Below, one piece after another: positions 22,041-36,501 of a stretch of DNA of 64,000 nucleotides (within the stretch, counting starts at the first letter, position 1; every line of letters starts with the position of its first letter). Below the pieces are notes generated by a model, which had not been told where the DNA came from, did no database searches, and saw only the letters and a program-made list of their open reading frames with translations. Both the position numbers and the translations under genes were made by a program. The stretch lies in contig JAUPFP010000221.1 of assembly GCA_036925085.1 (NCBI GenBank), forward strand, positions 1-64,000, given 5' to 3'. The DNA comes from Brachycybe producta (Eukaryota; Arthropoda; Diplopoda; Playtdesmida; Andrognathidae).

Positions 22041-25000
22041 CAATTTCAACTTCAATTTCAACTTCAATTTTAACTTCAATTTTAACTTCAATTTCAACTT
22101 CAATTTCAACTTCAATTTCAACTTCATTTTTAACTTTAATTTCAACTTCAATTTCAACTTCAATTTCAACTTCAATTTCAACTTCAATTTCAACTTCAAT
22201 TTCAACTTCAACTTCAACTTCAATTTCAACTTCAATTTCAACTTCAATTTCAACTTCAATTTTAACTTCAATTTCAACTTCAATTTCAACTTCAATTTCA
22301 ACTTCAATTTCAACTTCAATTTTAACTTCAATTTCAACTTCAATTTTAACTTGAATTTCAATTTCAATTTCAACTTCAATTTAAACTTCAACTTCAATTT
22401 CAAACTTAACTTCAACTTCAACTTAACTTCAATTAAACTTCAACTTCAGTTTTAATTTCAATTTCAACTTCAATTTCAACTTCAAATTCAACTTCAATTT
22501 CAACTTCAATTTCAACTTCAATTTCAACTTCAATTTCAACTTCAATTTCAACTTCAATTTCAACTTCATTTTTAACTTTAATTTCAACTTCAATTTCAAC
22601 TTCAATTTCAACTTCTATTTCAACTTCAATTTCAACTTCAAATTTAACTTCAATTTCAACTTCAATTTCAACTTCAATTTCAACTTCAATTTCAACTTCA
22701 ATTTCAACTTCAATTTCAACTTCAATTTCAACTTCAATTTCAACTTCAATTTCAACTTCAATTTCAACTTTAATTTCAACTTCAATATCAACTTCAATTT
22801 CAACTTCAATTTTAACTTCAATTTCAACTTCAATTTCAACTTCAATTTCAACTTCAATTTCAACTTCAATTTCATCTTCAAATTCAACTTCACTTTCAAC
22901 TTCAATTTCAACTTCAATTTCAACTTCAATTTCAATTTCAATTTCAACTTCAGTTTCAACTTCAATTTCAACTTCAATTTCAACTTCAATTTCAACTTCA
23001 ATTTCAACTTCAATTTCAACTTCAATTGCAACTTCAATTTCAACTTCAATTTCAACTTCAATTTCAACTTCGATTTCAACTTCAATTTCAACTTCAATTT
23101 CAACTTCAATTTCAACTTCGATTTCAACTTCAATTTCAACTTCAATTTCAACATCAATTTCAACTTCAATATCAACTTCAATTTCAACTTCAATTTCAAT
23201 GTCAATTTCAACTTCAATTTCAACTTCAATTTTAACTTCAATTTCAACTTCAATTTCAACTTCAATTTTAACTTAAATTTCAACTTCAATTTTAACTTGA
23301 ATTTCAATTTCAATTTCAACTTCAATTTAAACTTCAACTTCAATTTCAAACTTAACTTCAACTTCAACTTAACTGCAATTAAACTTCAACTTCAGTTTTA
23401 ATTTCAATTTCAACTTCAATTTTAACTTCAATTTCAACTTCAATTTCAACTTCAATTTCAACTTCATTTTTAACTTCAATTTCAACTTCAATTTCAACTT
23501 CAATTTCAACTTCAATTTCAACTTCAATTTTAACTTCAATTTCAACTTCAATTTCAACTTCAATTTCAACTTCAATTTCAACTTCAAATTCAACTTCAAT
23601 TTCAACTTCAATTTTAACTTCAACTTCAACTTCAATTTCAACTTCAATTTCAACTTCAATTTCAACTTCAATTTCAACTTCAATTTCAACTTCAATTTCA
23701 ACTTCAATTTCAACTTCAATTGCAACTTCAATTTCAACTTCAATTTCAACTTCAATTTCAACTTCATTTTTAACTTTAATTTCAACTTCAATTTCAACTT
23801 CAATTGCAACTTCAATTTCAACTTCAATTTCAACTTCAATTTCAACTTCAATTTCAAATTCAATTTCAACTTCAATTTCAACTTCAATTTCAACTTAAAT
23901 TTCAACTTCAATTTCAACTTCAATTTAAACTTCAACTTCAATTTCAAACTTAACTTCAACTTCAACTTAACTGCAATTAAACTTCAACTTCAGTTTTAAT
24001 TTCAATTTCAACTTCAATTTTAACTTCAATTTCAACTTCAATTTCAACTTCAATTTCAACTTCATTTTTAACTTCAATTTCAACTTCAATTTCAACTTCA
24101 ATTTCAACTTCAATTTCAACTTCAATTTTAACTTCAATTTCAACTTCAATTTCAACTTCAATTTCAACTTCAATTTCAACTTCAAATTCAACTTCAATTT
24201 CAACTTCAATTTTAACTTCAACTTCAACTTCAATTTCAACTTCAATTTCAACTTCAATTTCAACTTCAATTTCAACTTCAATTTCAACTTCAATTTCAAC
24301 TTCAATTTCAACTTCAATTGCAACTTCAATTTCAACTTCAATTTCAACTTCAATTTCAACTTCAATTTCAACTTCAATTTCAACTTCAATTTCAACTTCA
24401 ATTGCAACTTCAATTTCAACTTCAATTTCAACTTCAATTTCAACTTCAATTTCAAATTCAATTTCAACTTCAATTTCAACTTCAATTTCAACTTCAATTT
24501 CAACTTCAATTTCAACTTCAATTTCAACTTCAATTTCAATGTCAATTTCAACTTCAATTTCAACTTCAATTTTAACTTCAATTTCAACTTCAATTTCAAC
24601 TTCAATTTTAACTTCAATTTCAACTTCAATTTTAACTTGAATTTCAATTTCAATTTCAACTTCAATTTAAACTTCAACTTCAATTTCAAACTTAACTTCA
24701 ACTTCAACTTAACTTCAATTAAACTTCAACTTCAGTTTTAATTTCAATTTCAACTTCAATTTCAACTTCAATTTTAACTTCAATTTTAACTTCAATTTCA
24801 ACTTCAATTTCAACTTCAATTTCAACTTCATTTTTAACTTTAATTTCAACTTCAATTTCAACTTCAATTTCAACTTCAATTTCAACTTCAATTTCAACTT
24901 CAATTTCAACTTCAACTTCAACTTCAATTTCAACTTCAATTTCAACTTCAATTTCAACTTCAATTTTAACTTCAATTTCAACTTCAATTTCAACTTCAAT

Positions 25001-28000
25001 TTCAACTTCAATTTCAACTTCAATTTTAACTTCAATTTCAACTTCAATTTTAACTTGAATTTCAATTTCAATTTCAACTTCAATTTAAACTTCAACTTCA
25101 ATTTCAAACTTAACTTCAACTTCAACTTAACTTCAATTAAACTTCAACTTCAGTTTTAATTTCAATTTCAACTTCAATTTCAACTTCAAATTCAACTTCA
25201 ATTTCAACTTCAATTTCAACTTCAATTTCAACTTCAATTTCAACTTCAATTTCAACTTCAATTTCAACTTCATTTTTAACTTTAATTTCAACTTCAATTT
25301 CAACTTCAATTTCAACTTCTATTTCAACTTCAATTTCAACTTCAAATTTAACTTCAATTTCAACTTCAATTTCAACTTCAATTTCAACTTCAATTTCAAC
25401 TTCAATTTCAACTTCAATTTCAACTTCAATTTCAACTTCAATTTCAACTTCAATTTCAACTTCAATTTCAACTTCAATTTCAACTTTAATTTCAACTTCA
25501 ATATCAACTTCAATTTCAACTTCAATTTTAACTTCAATTTCAACTTCAATTTCAACTTCAATTTCAACTTCAATTTCAACTTCAATTTCATCTTCAAATT
25601 CAACTTCACTTTCAACTTCAATTTCAACTTCAATTTCAACTTCAATTTCAATTTCAATTTCAACTTCAGTTTCAACTTCAATTTCAACTTCAATTTCAAC
25701 TTCAATTTCAACTTCAATTTCAACTTCAATTTCAACTTCAATTGCAACTTCAATTTCAACTTCAATTTCAACTTCAATTTCAACTTCGATTTCAACTTCA
25801 ATTTCAACTTCAATTTCAACTTCAATTTCAACTTCGATTTCAACTTCAATTTCAACTTCAATTTCAACATCAATTTCAACTTCAATATCAACTTCAATTT
25901 CAACTTCAATTTCAATGTCAATTTCAACTTCAATTTCAACTTCAATTTTAACTTCAATTTCAACTTCAATTTCAACTTCAATTTTAACTTAAATTTCAAC
26001 TTCAATTTTAACTTGAATTTCAATTTCAATTTCAACTTCAATTTAAACTTCAACTTCAATTTCAAACTTAACTTCAACTTCAACTTAACTGCAATTAAAC
26101 TTCAACTTCAGTTTTAATTTCAATTTCAACTTCAATTTTAACTTCAATTTCAACTTCAATTTCAACTTCAATTTCAACTTCATTTTTAACTTCAATTTCA
26201 ACTTCAATTTCAACTTCAATTTCAACTTCAATTTCAACTTCAATTTTAACTTCAATTTCAACTTCAATTTCAACTTCAATTTCAACTTCAATTTCAACTT
26301 CAAATTCAACTTCAATTTCAACTTCAATTTTAACTTCAACTTCAACTTCAATTTCAACTTCAATTTCAACTTCAATTTCAACTTCAATTTCAACTTCAAT
26401 TTCAACTTCAATTTCAACTTCAATTTCAACTTCAATTGCAACTTCAATTTCAACTTCAATTTCAACTTCAATTTCAACTTCATTTTTAACTTTAATTTCA
26501 ACTTCAATTTCAACTTCAATTTCAACTTCAATTTCAACTTCAATTTCAACTTCAATTTTAACTTCAATTTCAACTTCAATTTCAACTTCAATTTCAACTT
26601 CAATTTCAACTTCAATTTCAACTTCAATTTCAACTTCAATTTCAACTTAAATTTCAACTTCAATTTCAACTTCAATTTCAACTTCAATTTCAACTTCAAT
26701 TTCAACTTCAATTTCAACTTCAATTTCAACTTCAATTTCAACTTCAATTTCAACTTCAAATTCAACTTCAATTTCAACTTCAATTTCAACTTCAATTTCA
26801 ACTTCAATTTCAACTTCAATTTCAACTTCAATTTCAACTTAAATTTCAACTTAAATTTCAACTTCAATTTTAACTTCAAATTCAACTTAAACTTCAATTT
26901 CAAACTTAACTTCAACTTCAACTTAACTTCAATTAAACTTCAACTTCAGTTTTAATTTCAATTTCAACTTCAATTTCAACTTCAATTTCAACTTCAATTT
27001 CAACTTCAATTTCAACTTCAATTTCAACTTCAATTTCAACTTCAAATTCAACTTCAATTTCAACTTCAATTTCAACTTCAATTTCAACTTCAATTTCAAC
27101 TTCATTTTTAACTTTAATTTCAACTTCAATTTCAACTTCAATTTCAACTTCTATTTCAACTTCAATTTCAACTTCAAATTTAACTTCAATTTCAACTTCA
27201 ATTTCAACTTCAATTTCAACTTCAATTTCAACTTCAATTTCAACTTCAATTTCAACTTCAATTTCAACTTCAATTTCAACTTCAATTTCAACTTCAATTT
27301 CAACTTCAATTTCAACTTTAATTTCAACTTCAATATCAACTTCAATTTCAACTTCAATTTTAACTTCAATTTCAACTTCAATTTCAACTTCAATTTCAAC
27401 TTCAATTTCAACTTCAATTTCATCTTCAATTTCAACTTCACTTTCAACTTCAATTTCAACTTCAATTTCAACTTCAATTTCAATTTCAATTTCAACTTCA
27501 GTTTCAACTTCAATTTCAACTTCAATTTCAACTTCAATTTCAACTTCAATTTCAACTTCAATTTCAACTTCAATTGCAACTTCAATTTCAACTTCAATTT
27601 CAACTTCAATTTCAACTTCGATTTCAACTTCAATTTCAACTTCAATTTCAACTTCAATTTCAACTTCAATTTCAACTTCAATTTCAACTTCAATTTCAAC
27701 TTCAATTTCAACTTCAATTTTAACTTCAATTTCAACTTCAATTTCAATGTCAATTTCAACTTCAATTTCAACTTCAATTTTAACTTCAATTTCAACTTCA
27801 ATTTCAACTTCAATTTTAACTTCAATTTCAACTTCAATTTTAACTTGAATTTCAATTTCAATTTCAACTTCAATTTAAACTTCAACTTCAATTTCAAACT
27901 TAACTTCAACTTCAACTTAACTTCAATTAAACTTCAACTTCAGTTTTAATTTCAATTTCAACTTCAATTTTAACTTCAATTTCAACTTCAATTTCAACTT

Positions 28001-28290
28001 CAATTTCAACTTCATTTTTAACTTCAATTTCAACTTCAATTTCAACTTCAATTTCAACTTCAATTGCAACTTCAATTTCAACTTCAATTTCAACTTCAAT
28101 TTCAACTTCGATTTCAACTTCAATTTCAACTTCAATTTCAACTTCAATTTCAACTTCAATTTCAACTTCAATTTCAACTTCAATTTCCACTTCAATTTCA
28201 ACTTCAATTTCAACTTCAGTTTCAACTTCAATTTCAACTTCAATTTCAACTTCAATTTCAACTTCAATTTCAATTTCAAACTTAACTTCA
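22012..28290 (+). repeat. 12-bp satellite array, A-type block with 2.7-kb duplication
   Basis: A landmarks at 22012, 22430 and 23376 recur at 24716, 25134 and 26092 (offsets 2704, 2704, 2716), which shows a tandem duplication of about 2.7 kb. The CAAATTTAAC marker near 22638 recurs near 25342 (offset 2704) and again near 27176. Three landmarks (23376, 23974, 26092) carry CTGCAATTAAAC in place of CTTCAATTAAAC, a private variant that tracks this duplication. Confidence 0.92.
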
Positions 28291-31200
28291 ACTTCAACTT
28301 AACTTCAACTTAACTTCAACTTTAACTTCAACTTCACGTTCAAGTTCAACTTCAATTTTAACTTCAATTTCAACTTCAATTTCAACTTCAATTTCAACTT
28401 CAATTTCAACTTCAATTTCAACTTCAATTTCAACTTCAATTTCAACTTCAATTTCAACTTCAATTTCAACTTCAATTTCAACTTCAATTTCAACTTCAAT
28501 TTCAACTTCAATTTCAACTTCAATTTCAACTTCAATTTCAACTTCAAATTCAACTTCAATTTTAACTTCAATTTCAACTTCAATTTCAACTTCAATTTCA
28601 ACTTCATTTTTAATTTCAATTTCAACTTCAATTTCAACTTCAATTTCAACTTCAATTTCAACTTCAATTTCAACTTCAATTTTAACTTCAATTTTCACTT
28701 CAATTTCCACTTCAATTTCAACTTCAATTTCAACTTCAGTTTCAACTTCAATTTCAACTTCAATTTCAACTTCAATTTCAACTTCAATTTCAACTTCATT
28801 TTTAATTTCAATTTCAACTTCAATTTCAACTTCAATTTCAACTTCAATTTCAACTTCAATTTTAACTTCAATTTCAACTTCAATTTCCACTTCAATTTCA
28901 ACTTCAATTTCAACTTCAGTTTCAACTTCAATTTCAACTTCAATTTCAACTTCAAGTTTAACTTCAAATTCAACTTAAACTTCAATTTCAAACTTAACTT
29001 CAACTTCAACTTAACTTCAACTTAACTTCAACTTTAACTTCAACTTCACGTTCAAGTTCAACTTCAAATTCATCTTCAACTTAACTTCTACTTCAACTTC
29101 AACTTCACTTTCAAGTTCAAGTTCAAATTCATTTTTAACTTCAATTTCAACTTCAATTTCAACTTCAATTTCAACTTCAATTTCTACTTCAATTTTAACT
29201 TCAATTTCAACTTCAATTTCAACTTCAATTTCAACTTCAATTTTAACTTGAATTTCAACTTCAATTTCAACTTCAATTTCAACTTCAATTTCAACTTCAA
29301 CTTCAACTTAATTTCAACTTCAATTTCAACTTCAATTTCAACTTCAATTTCAACTCCAATTTCAACTTCAATTTTAACTTCAATTTCAACTTCAATTTCA
29401 ACTTCAATTTCAACTTCAATTTCAACTTCAATTTCAACTTCAATTTCAACTTCAATTTTAACTTCAAATTCAACTTAAACTTCAATTTCAAACTTATCTT
29501 CAACTTCAACTTAATTTCAACTTCAACTTCAACTTGACTTTCAAGTTCAACTTCAAATTCATCTTCAACTTAACTTCAACTTCAACTTCAACTTCACTTT
29601 CAAGTTCAATTTCAAATTCAACTTCAACATCAACTTCAAATTCAACTTCAATTTTAACTTTAATTTCAACTTCAATATCAACTTCAATTTCAACTTCAAT
29701 TTTAACTTCAATTTCAACTTCAATTTCAACTTCAATTTCAACTTCAATTTCAACTTCAATTTCATCTTCAATTTCAACTTCACTTTCAACTTCAATTTCA
29801 ACTTCAATTTCAATTTCAATTTCAACTTCAGTTTCAACTTCAATTTCAACTTCAATTTCAACTTCAATTTCAACTTCAATTTCAACTTCAATTGCAACTT
29901 CAATTTCAACTTCAATTTCAACTTCAATTTCAACTTCAATTTCAACTTCAATTTCAACTTCAATTTCAACTTCAATTTCAACTTCAAATTCAACTTCAAT
30001 TTTAACTTCAATTTCAACTTCAATTTCAACTTCAATTTCAACTTCATTTTTAATTTCAATTTCAACTTCAATTTCAACTTCAATTTCAACTTCAATTTCA
30101 ACTTCAATTTCAACTTCAATTTTAACTTCAATTTTCACTTCAATTTCCACTTCAATTTCAACTTCAATTTCAACTTCAGTTTCAACTTCAATTTCAACTT
30201 CAATTTCAACTTCAATTTCAACTTTAATTTCAACTTCATTTTTAATTTCAATTTCAACTTCAATTTCAACTTCAATTTCAACTTCAATTTCAACTTCAAT
30301 TTTAACTTCAATTTCAACTTCAATTTCCACTTCAATTTCAACTTCAATTTCAACTTCAGTTTCAACTTCAATTTCAACTTCAATTTCAACTTCAAGTTTA
30401 ACTTCAAATTCAACTTAAACTTCAATTTCAAACTTAACTTCAACTTCAACTTAACTTCAACTTAACTTCAACTTTAACTTCAACTTCACGTTCAAGTTCA
30501 ACTTCAAATTCATCTTCAACTTAACTTCTACTTCAACTTCAACTTCACTTTCAAGTTCAAGTTCAAATTCATTTTTAACTTCAATTTCAACTTCAATTTC
30601 AACTTCAATTTCAACTTCAATTTCTACTTCAATTTTAACTTCAATTTCAACTTCAATTTCAACTTCAATTTCAACTTCAATTTTAACTTGAATTTCAACT
30701 TCAATTTCAACTTCAATTTCAACTTCAATTTCAACTTCAACTTCAACTTAATTTCAACTTCAATTTCAACTTCAATTTCAACTTCAATTTCAACTCCAAT
30801 TTCAACTTCAATTTTAACTTCAATTTCAACTTCAATTTCAACTTCAATTTCAACTTCAATTTCAACTTCAATTTCAACTTCAATTTCAACTTCAATTTCA
30901 ACTTCAATTTTAACTTCAAATTCAACTTAAACTTCAATTTCAAACTTATCTTCAACTTCAACTTAATTTCAACTTCAACTTCAACTTCAACTTCAACTTG
31001 ACTTTCAAGTTCAACTTCAAATTCATCTTCAACTTAACTTCAACTTCAACTTCAACTTCACTTTCAAGTTCAATTTCAAATTCAACTTCAACATCAACTT
31101 CAAATTCAACTTCAATTTTAACTTTAATTTCAACTTCAATATCAACTTCAATTTCAACTTCAATTTTAACTTCAATTTCAACTTCAATTTCAACTTCAAT

Positions 31201-31681
31201 TTCAACTTCAATTTCAACTTCAATTTCATCTTCAATTTCAACTTCACTTTCAACTTCAATTTCAACTTCAATTTCAATTTCAATTTCAACTTCAGTTTCA
31301 ACTTCAATTTCAACTTCAATTTCAACTTCAATTTCAACTTCAATTTCAACTTCAATTGCAACTTCAATTTCAACTTCAATTTCAACTTCAATTTCAACTT
31401 CAATTTCAAATTCAATTTCAACTTCAATTTCAACTTCAATTTCAACTTCAATTTCAACTTCAATTTCAACTTCAATTTCAACTTCAATTTCAACTTCAAT
31501 TTCAATGTCAATTTCAACTTCAATTTCAACTTCAATTTTAACTTCAATTTCAACTTCAATTTCAACTTCAATTTTAACTTCAATTTCAACTTCAATTTTA
31601 ACTTGAATTTCAATTTCAATTTCAACTTCAATTTAAACTTCAACTTCAATTTCAAACTTAACTTCAACTTCAACTTAACTT
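28291..31681 (+). repeat. 12-bp satellite array, C/B block, dispersed copy of 12 kb region
   Basis: C landmarks at 28335, 29047 and 30487 and B landmarks at 29534 and 30998 mirror 12093, 12829, 14269, 13316 and the B at 18952. The offset is 16218 bp for 12477-14420. Beyond the insertion point it becomes 12022 bp, the difference being the 4196 bp of element plus TAA. This block holds the uninterrupted target site at 30638/30639. Confidence 0.9.
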
Positions 31682-34600
31682 CAATTAAACTTCAACTTCA
31701 GTTTTAATTTCAATTTCAACTTCAATTTCAACTTCAATTTTAACTTCAATTTTAACTTCAATTTCAACTTCAATTTCAACTTCAATTTCAACTTCATTTT
31801 TAACTTTAATTTCAACTTCAATTTCAACTTCAATTTCAACTTCAATTTCAACTTCAATTTCAACTTCAATTTCAACTTCAACTTCAACTTCAATTTCAAC
31901 TTCAATTTCAACTTCAATTTCAACTTCAATTTTAACTTCAATTTCAACTTCAATTTCAACTTCAATTTCAACTTCAATTTCAACTTCAATTTTAACTTCA
32001 ATTTCAACTTCAATTTTAACTTGAATTTCAATTTCAATTTCAACTTCAATTTAAACTTCAACTTCAATTTCAAACTTAACTTCAACTTCAACTTAACTTC
32101 AATTAAACTTCAACTTCAGTTTTAATTTCAATTTCAACTTCAATTTCAACTTCAAATTCAACTTCAATTTCAACTTCAATTTCAACTTCAATTTCAACTT
32201 CAATTTCAACTTCAATTTCAACTTCAATTTCAACTTCAATTTCAACTTCAATTTTAACTTCAAATTCAACTTAAACTTCAATTTCAAACTTAACTTCAAC
32301 TTCAACTTAACTTCAACTTAACTTCAACTTTAACTTCAACTTCATGTTCAAGTTCAACTTCAATTTCAACTTCAATTTCAACTTCAATTTTAACTTCAAT
32401 TTTAACTTCAATTTCAACTTCAATTTCAACTTCAATTTCAACTTCAATTTCAACTTCAATTTTAACTTCAATTTCAACTTCAATTTTAACTTCAATTTCA
32501 ACTTCAATTTCAACTTCAATTTTAACTTCAATTTCAACTTCAATTTCAACTTCAATTTCAACTTCAATTTCAACTTCAATTTCAACTTCAATTTCAACTT
32601 CAATTTCAACTTCAATTTCAACTTCAATTTCAACTTCAATTTCAACTTCAATTTCAACTTTAATTTCAACTTCAATATCAACTTCAATTTCAACTTCAAT
32701 TTTAACTTCAATTTCAACTTCAATTTCAACTTCAATTTCAACTTCAATTTCAACTTCAATTTCATCTTCAATTTCAACTTCACTTTCAACTTCAATTTCA
32801 ACTTCAATTTCAACTTCAATTTCAATTTCAATTTCAACTTTAGTTTCAACTTCAATTTCAACTTCAATTTCAACTTCAATTTCAACTTCAATTTCAACTT
32901 CAATTGCAACTTCAATTTCAACTTCAATTTCAACTTCAATTTCAACTTCGATTTCAACTTCAATTTCAACTTCAATTTCAACTTCAATTTCAACTTCAAT
33001 TTCAACTTCAATTTCAACTTCAATTTCAACTTCAATTTCAACTTCAATTTCAACTTCAATTTCAATGTCAATTTCAACTTCAATTTCAACTTCAATTTTA
33101 ACTTCAATTTCAACTTCAATTTCAACTTCAATTTTAACTTCAATTTCAACTTCAATTTTAACTTGAATTTCAATTTCAATTTCAACTTCAATTTAAACTT
33201 CAACTTCAATTTCAAACTTAACTTCAACTTCAACTTAACTTCAATTAAACTTCAACTTCAGTTTTAATTTCAATTTCAACTTCAATTTTAACTTCAATTT
33301 CAACTTCAATTTCAACTTCAATTTCAACTTCAATTTCAACTTCAATTTTAACTTCAAATTCAACTTAAACTTCAATTTCAAACTTAACTTCAACTTCAAC
33401 TTAACTTCAACTTAACTTCAACTTTAACTTCAACTTCATGTTCAAGTTCAACTTCAATTTCAACTTCAATTTCAACTTCAATTTTAACTTCAATTTTAAC
33501 TTCAATTTCAACTTCAATTTTAACTTCAATTTCAATTTCAATTTCAACTTTAGTTTCAACTTCAATTTCAACTTCAATTTCAACTTCAATTTCAACTTCA
33601 ATTTCAACTTCAATTGCAACTTCAATTTCAACTTCAATTTCAACTTCAATTTCAACTTCGATTTCAACTTCAATTTCAACTTCAATTTCAACTTCAATTT
33701 CAACTTCAATTTCAACTTCAATTTCAACTTCAATTTCAACTTCAATTTCAACTTCAATTTCAACTTCAATTTCAATGTCAATTTCAACTTCAATTTCAAC
33801 TTCAATTTTAACTTCAATTTCAACTTCAATTTCAACTTCAATTTTAACTTCAATTTCAACTTCAATTTTAACTTGAATTTCAATTTCAATTTCAACTTCA
33901 ATTTAAACTTCAACTTCAATTTCAAACTTAACTTCAACTTCAACTTAACTTCAATTAAACTTCAACTTCAGTTTTAATTTCAATTTCAACTTCAATTTTA
34001 ACTTCAATTTCAACTTCAATTTCAACTTCAATTTCAACTTCAATTTCAACTTCAATTTTAACTTCAAATTCAACTTAAACTTCAATTTCAAACTTAACTT
34101 CAACTTCAACTTAACTTCAACTTAACTTCAACTTTAACTTCAACTTCATGTTCAAGTTCAACTTCAATTTCAACTTCAATTTCAACTTCAATTTTAACTT
34201 CAATTTTAACTTCAATTTCAACTTCAATTTCAACTTCAATTTCAACTTCAATTTCAACTTCAATTTTAACTTCAATTTCAACTTCAATTTTAACTTCAAT
34301 TTCAACTTCAATTTCAACTTCAATTTTAACTTCAATTTCAACTTCAATTTCAACTTCAATTTCAACTTCAATTTCAACTTCAATTTCAACTTCAATTTCA
34401 ACTTCAATTTCAACTTCAATTTCAACTTCAATTTCAACTTCAATTTCAACTTCAATTTCAACTTTAATTTCAACTTCAATATCAACTTCAATTTCAACTT
34501 CAATTTTAACTTCAATTTCAACTTCAATTTCAACTTCAATTTCAACTTCAATTTCAACTTCAATTTCAACTTCAATTTCATCTTCAATTTCAACTTCACT

Positions 34601-35069
34601 TTCAACTTCAATTTCAACTTCAATTTCAACTTCAATTTCAATTTCAATTTCAACTTTAGTTTCAACTTCAATTTCAACTTCAATTTCAACTTCAATTTCA
34701 ACTTCAATTTCAACTTCAATTTCAACTTCAATTGCAACTTCAATTTCAACTTCAATTTCAACTTCAATTTCAACTTCGATTTCAACTTCAATTTCAACTT
34801 CAATTTCAACTTCAATTTCAACTTCAATTTCAACTTCAATTTCAACTTCAATTTCAACTTCAATTTCAACTTCAATTTCAACTTCAATTTCAATGTCAAT
34901 TTCAACTTCAATTTCAACTTCAATTTTAACTTCAATTTCAACTTCAATTTCAACTTCAATTTTAACTTCAATTTCAACTTCAATTTTAACTTGAATTTCA
35001 ATTTCAATTTCAACTTCAATTTAAACTTCAACTTCAATTTCAAACTTAACTTCAACTTCAACTTAACTT
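31682..35069 (+). repeat. 12-bp satellite array, A/C' block
   Basis: C' landmarks (CATGTTCAAG) at 32343, 33437 and 34147 alternate with A landmarks. 33242-33951 and the following unit show the same 710-bp spacing for both A and C' markers. The unit at 33437 lacks about 400 bp present in its neighbours, consistent with an internal deletion of plain monomers and part of the ordered variants. Confidence 0.9.
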
Positions 35070-36501
35070 CAATTAAACTTCAACTTCAGTTTTAATTTCA
35101 ATTTCAACTTCAATTTCAACTTCAATTTCAACTTCAATTTCAACTTCAATTTTAACTTCAATTTCAACTTCAATTTCCACTTCAATTTCAACTTCAATTT
35201 CAACTTCAGTTTCAACTTCAATTTCAACTTCAATTTCAACTTCAAGTTTAACTTCAAATTCAACTTAAACTTCAATTTCAAACTTAACTTCAACTTCAAC
35301 TTAACTTCAACTTAACTTCAACTTTAACTTCAACTTCACATTCAAGTTCAACTTCAAATTCATCTTCAACTTAACTTCTACTTCAACTTCAACTTCACTT
35401 TCAAGTTCAAGTTCAAATTCATTTTTAACTTCAATTTCAACTTCAATTTCAACTTCAATTTCAACTTCAATTTCTACTTCAATTTTAACTTCAATTTCAA
35501 CTTCAATTTCAACTTCAATTTCAACTTCAATTTTAACTTGAATTTCAACTTCAATTTCAACTTCAATTTCAACTTCAATTTCAACTTCAACTTCAACTTA
35601 ATTTCAACTTCAATTTCAACTTCAATTTCAACTTCAATTTCAACTCCAATTTCAACTTCAATTTTAACTTCAATTTCAACTTCAATTTCAACTTCAATTT
35701 CAACTTCAATTTCAACTTCAATTTCAACTTCAATTTCAACTTCAATTTCAACTTCAATTTTAACTTCAAATTCAACTTAAACTTCAATTTCAAACTTATC
35801 TTCAACTTCAACTTAATTTCAACTTCAACTTCAACTTGACTTTCAAGTTCAACTTCAAATTCATCTTCAACTTAACTTCAACTTCAACTTCAACTTCACT
35901 TTCAAGTTCAATTTCAAATTCAACTTCAACATCAACTTCAAATTCAACTTCAATTTTAACTTTAATTTCAACTTCAATATCAACTTCAATTTCAACTTCA
36001 ATTTTAACTTCAATTTCAACTTCAATTTCAACTTCAATTTCAACTTCAATTTCAACTTCAATTTCATCTTCAATTTCAACTTCACTTTCAACTTCAATTT
36101 CAACTTCAATTTCAATTTCAACTTCAGTTTCAACTTCAATTTCAACTTCAATTTCAACTTCAATTTCAACTTCAATTTCAACTTCAATTGCAACTTCAAT
36201 TTCAACTTCAATTTCAACTTCAATTTCAACTTCAATTTCAAATTCAATTTCAACTTCAATTTCAACTTCAATTTCAACTTCAATTTCAACTTCAATTTCA
36301 ACTTCAATTTCAACTTCAATTTCAATGTCAATTTCAACTTCAATTTCAACTTCAATTTTAACTTCAATTTCAACTTCAATTTCAACTTCAATTTTAACTT
36401 CAATTTCAACTTCAATTTTAACTTGAATTTCAATTTCAATTTCAACTTCAATTTAAACTTCAACTTCAATTTCAAACTTAACTTCAACTTCAACTTAACT
36501 T
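35070..36501 (+). repeat. 12-bp satellite array, C/B block
   Basis: One C-like landmark at 35337 reads CACATTCAAG, the only such copy. One B landmark lies at 35836. B-to-A spacing is 666 bp (35836 to 36502), close to the 672 bp at 21340, 44891 and 48511. Confidence 0.9.
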
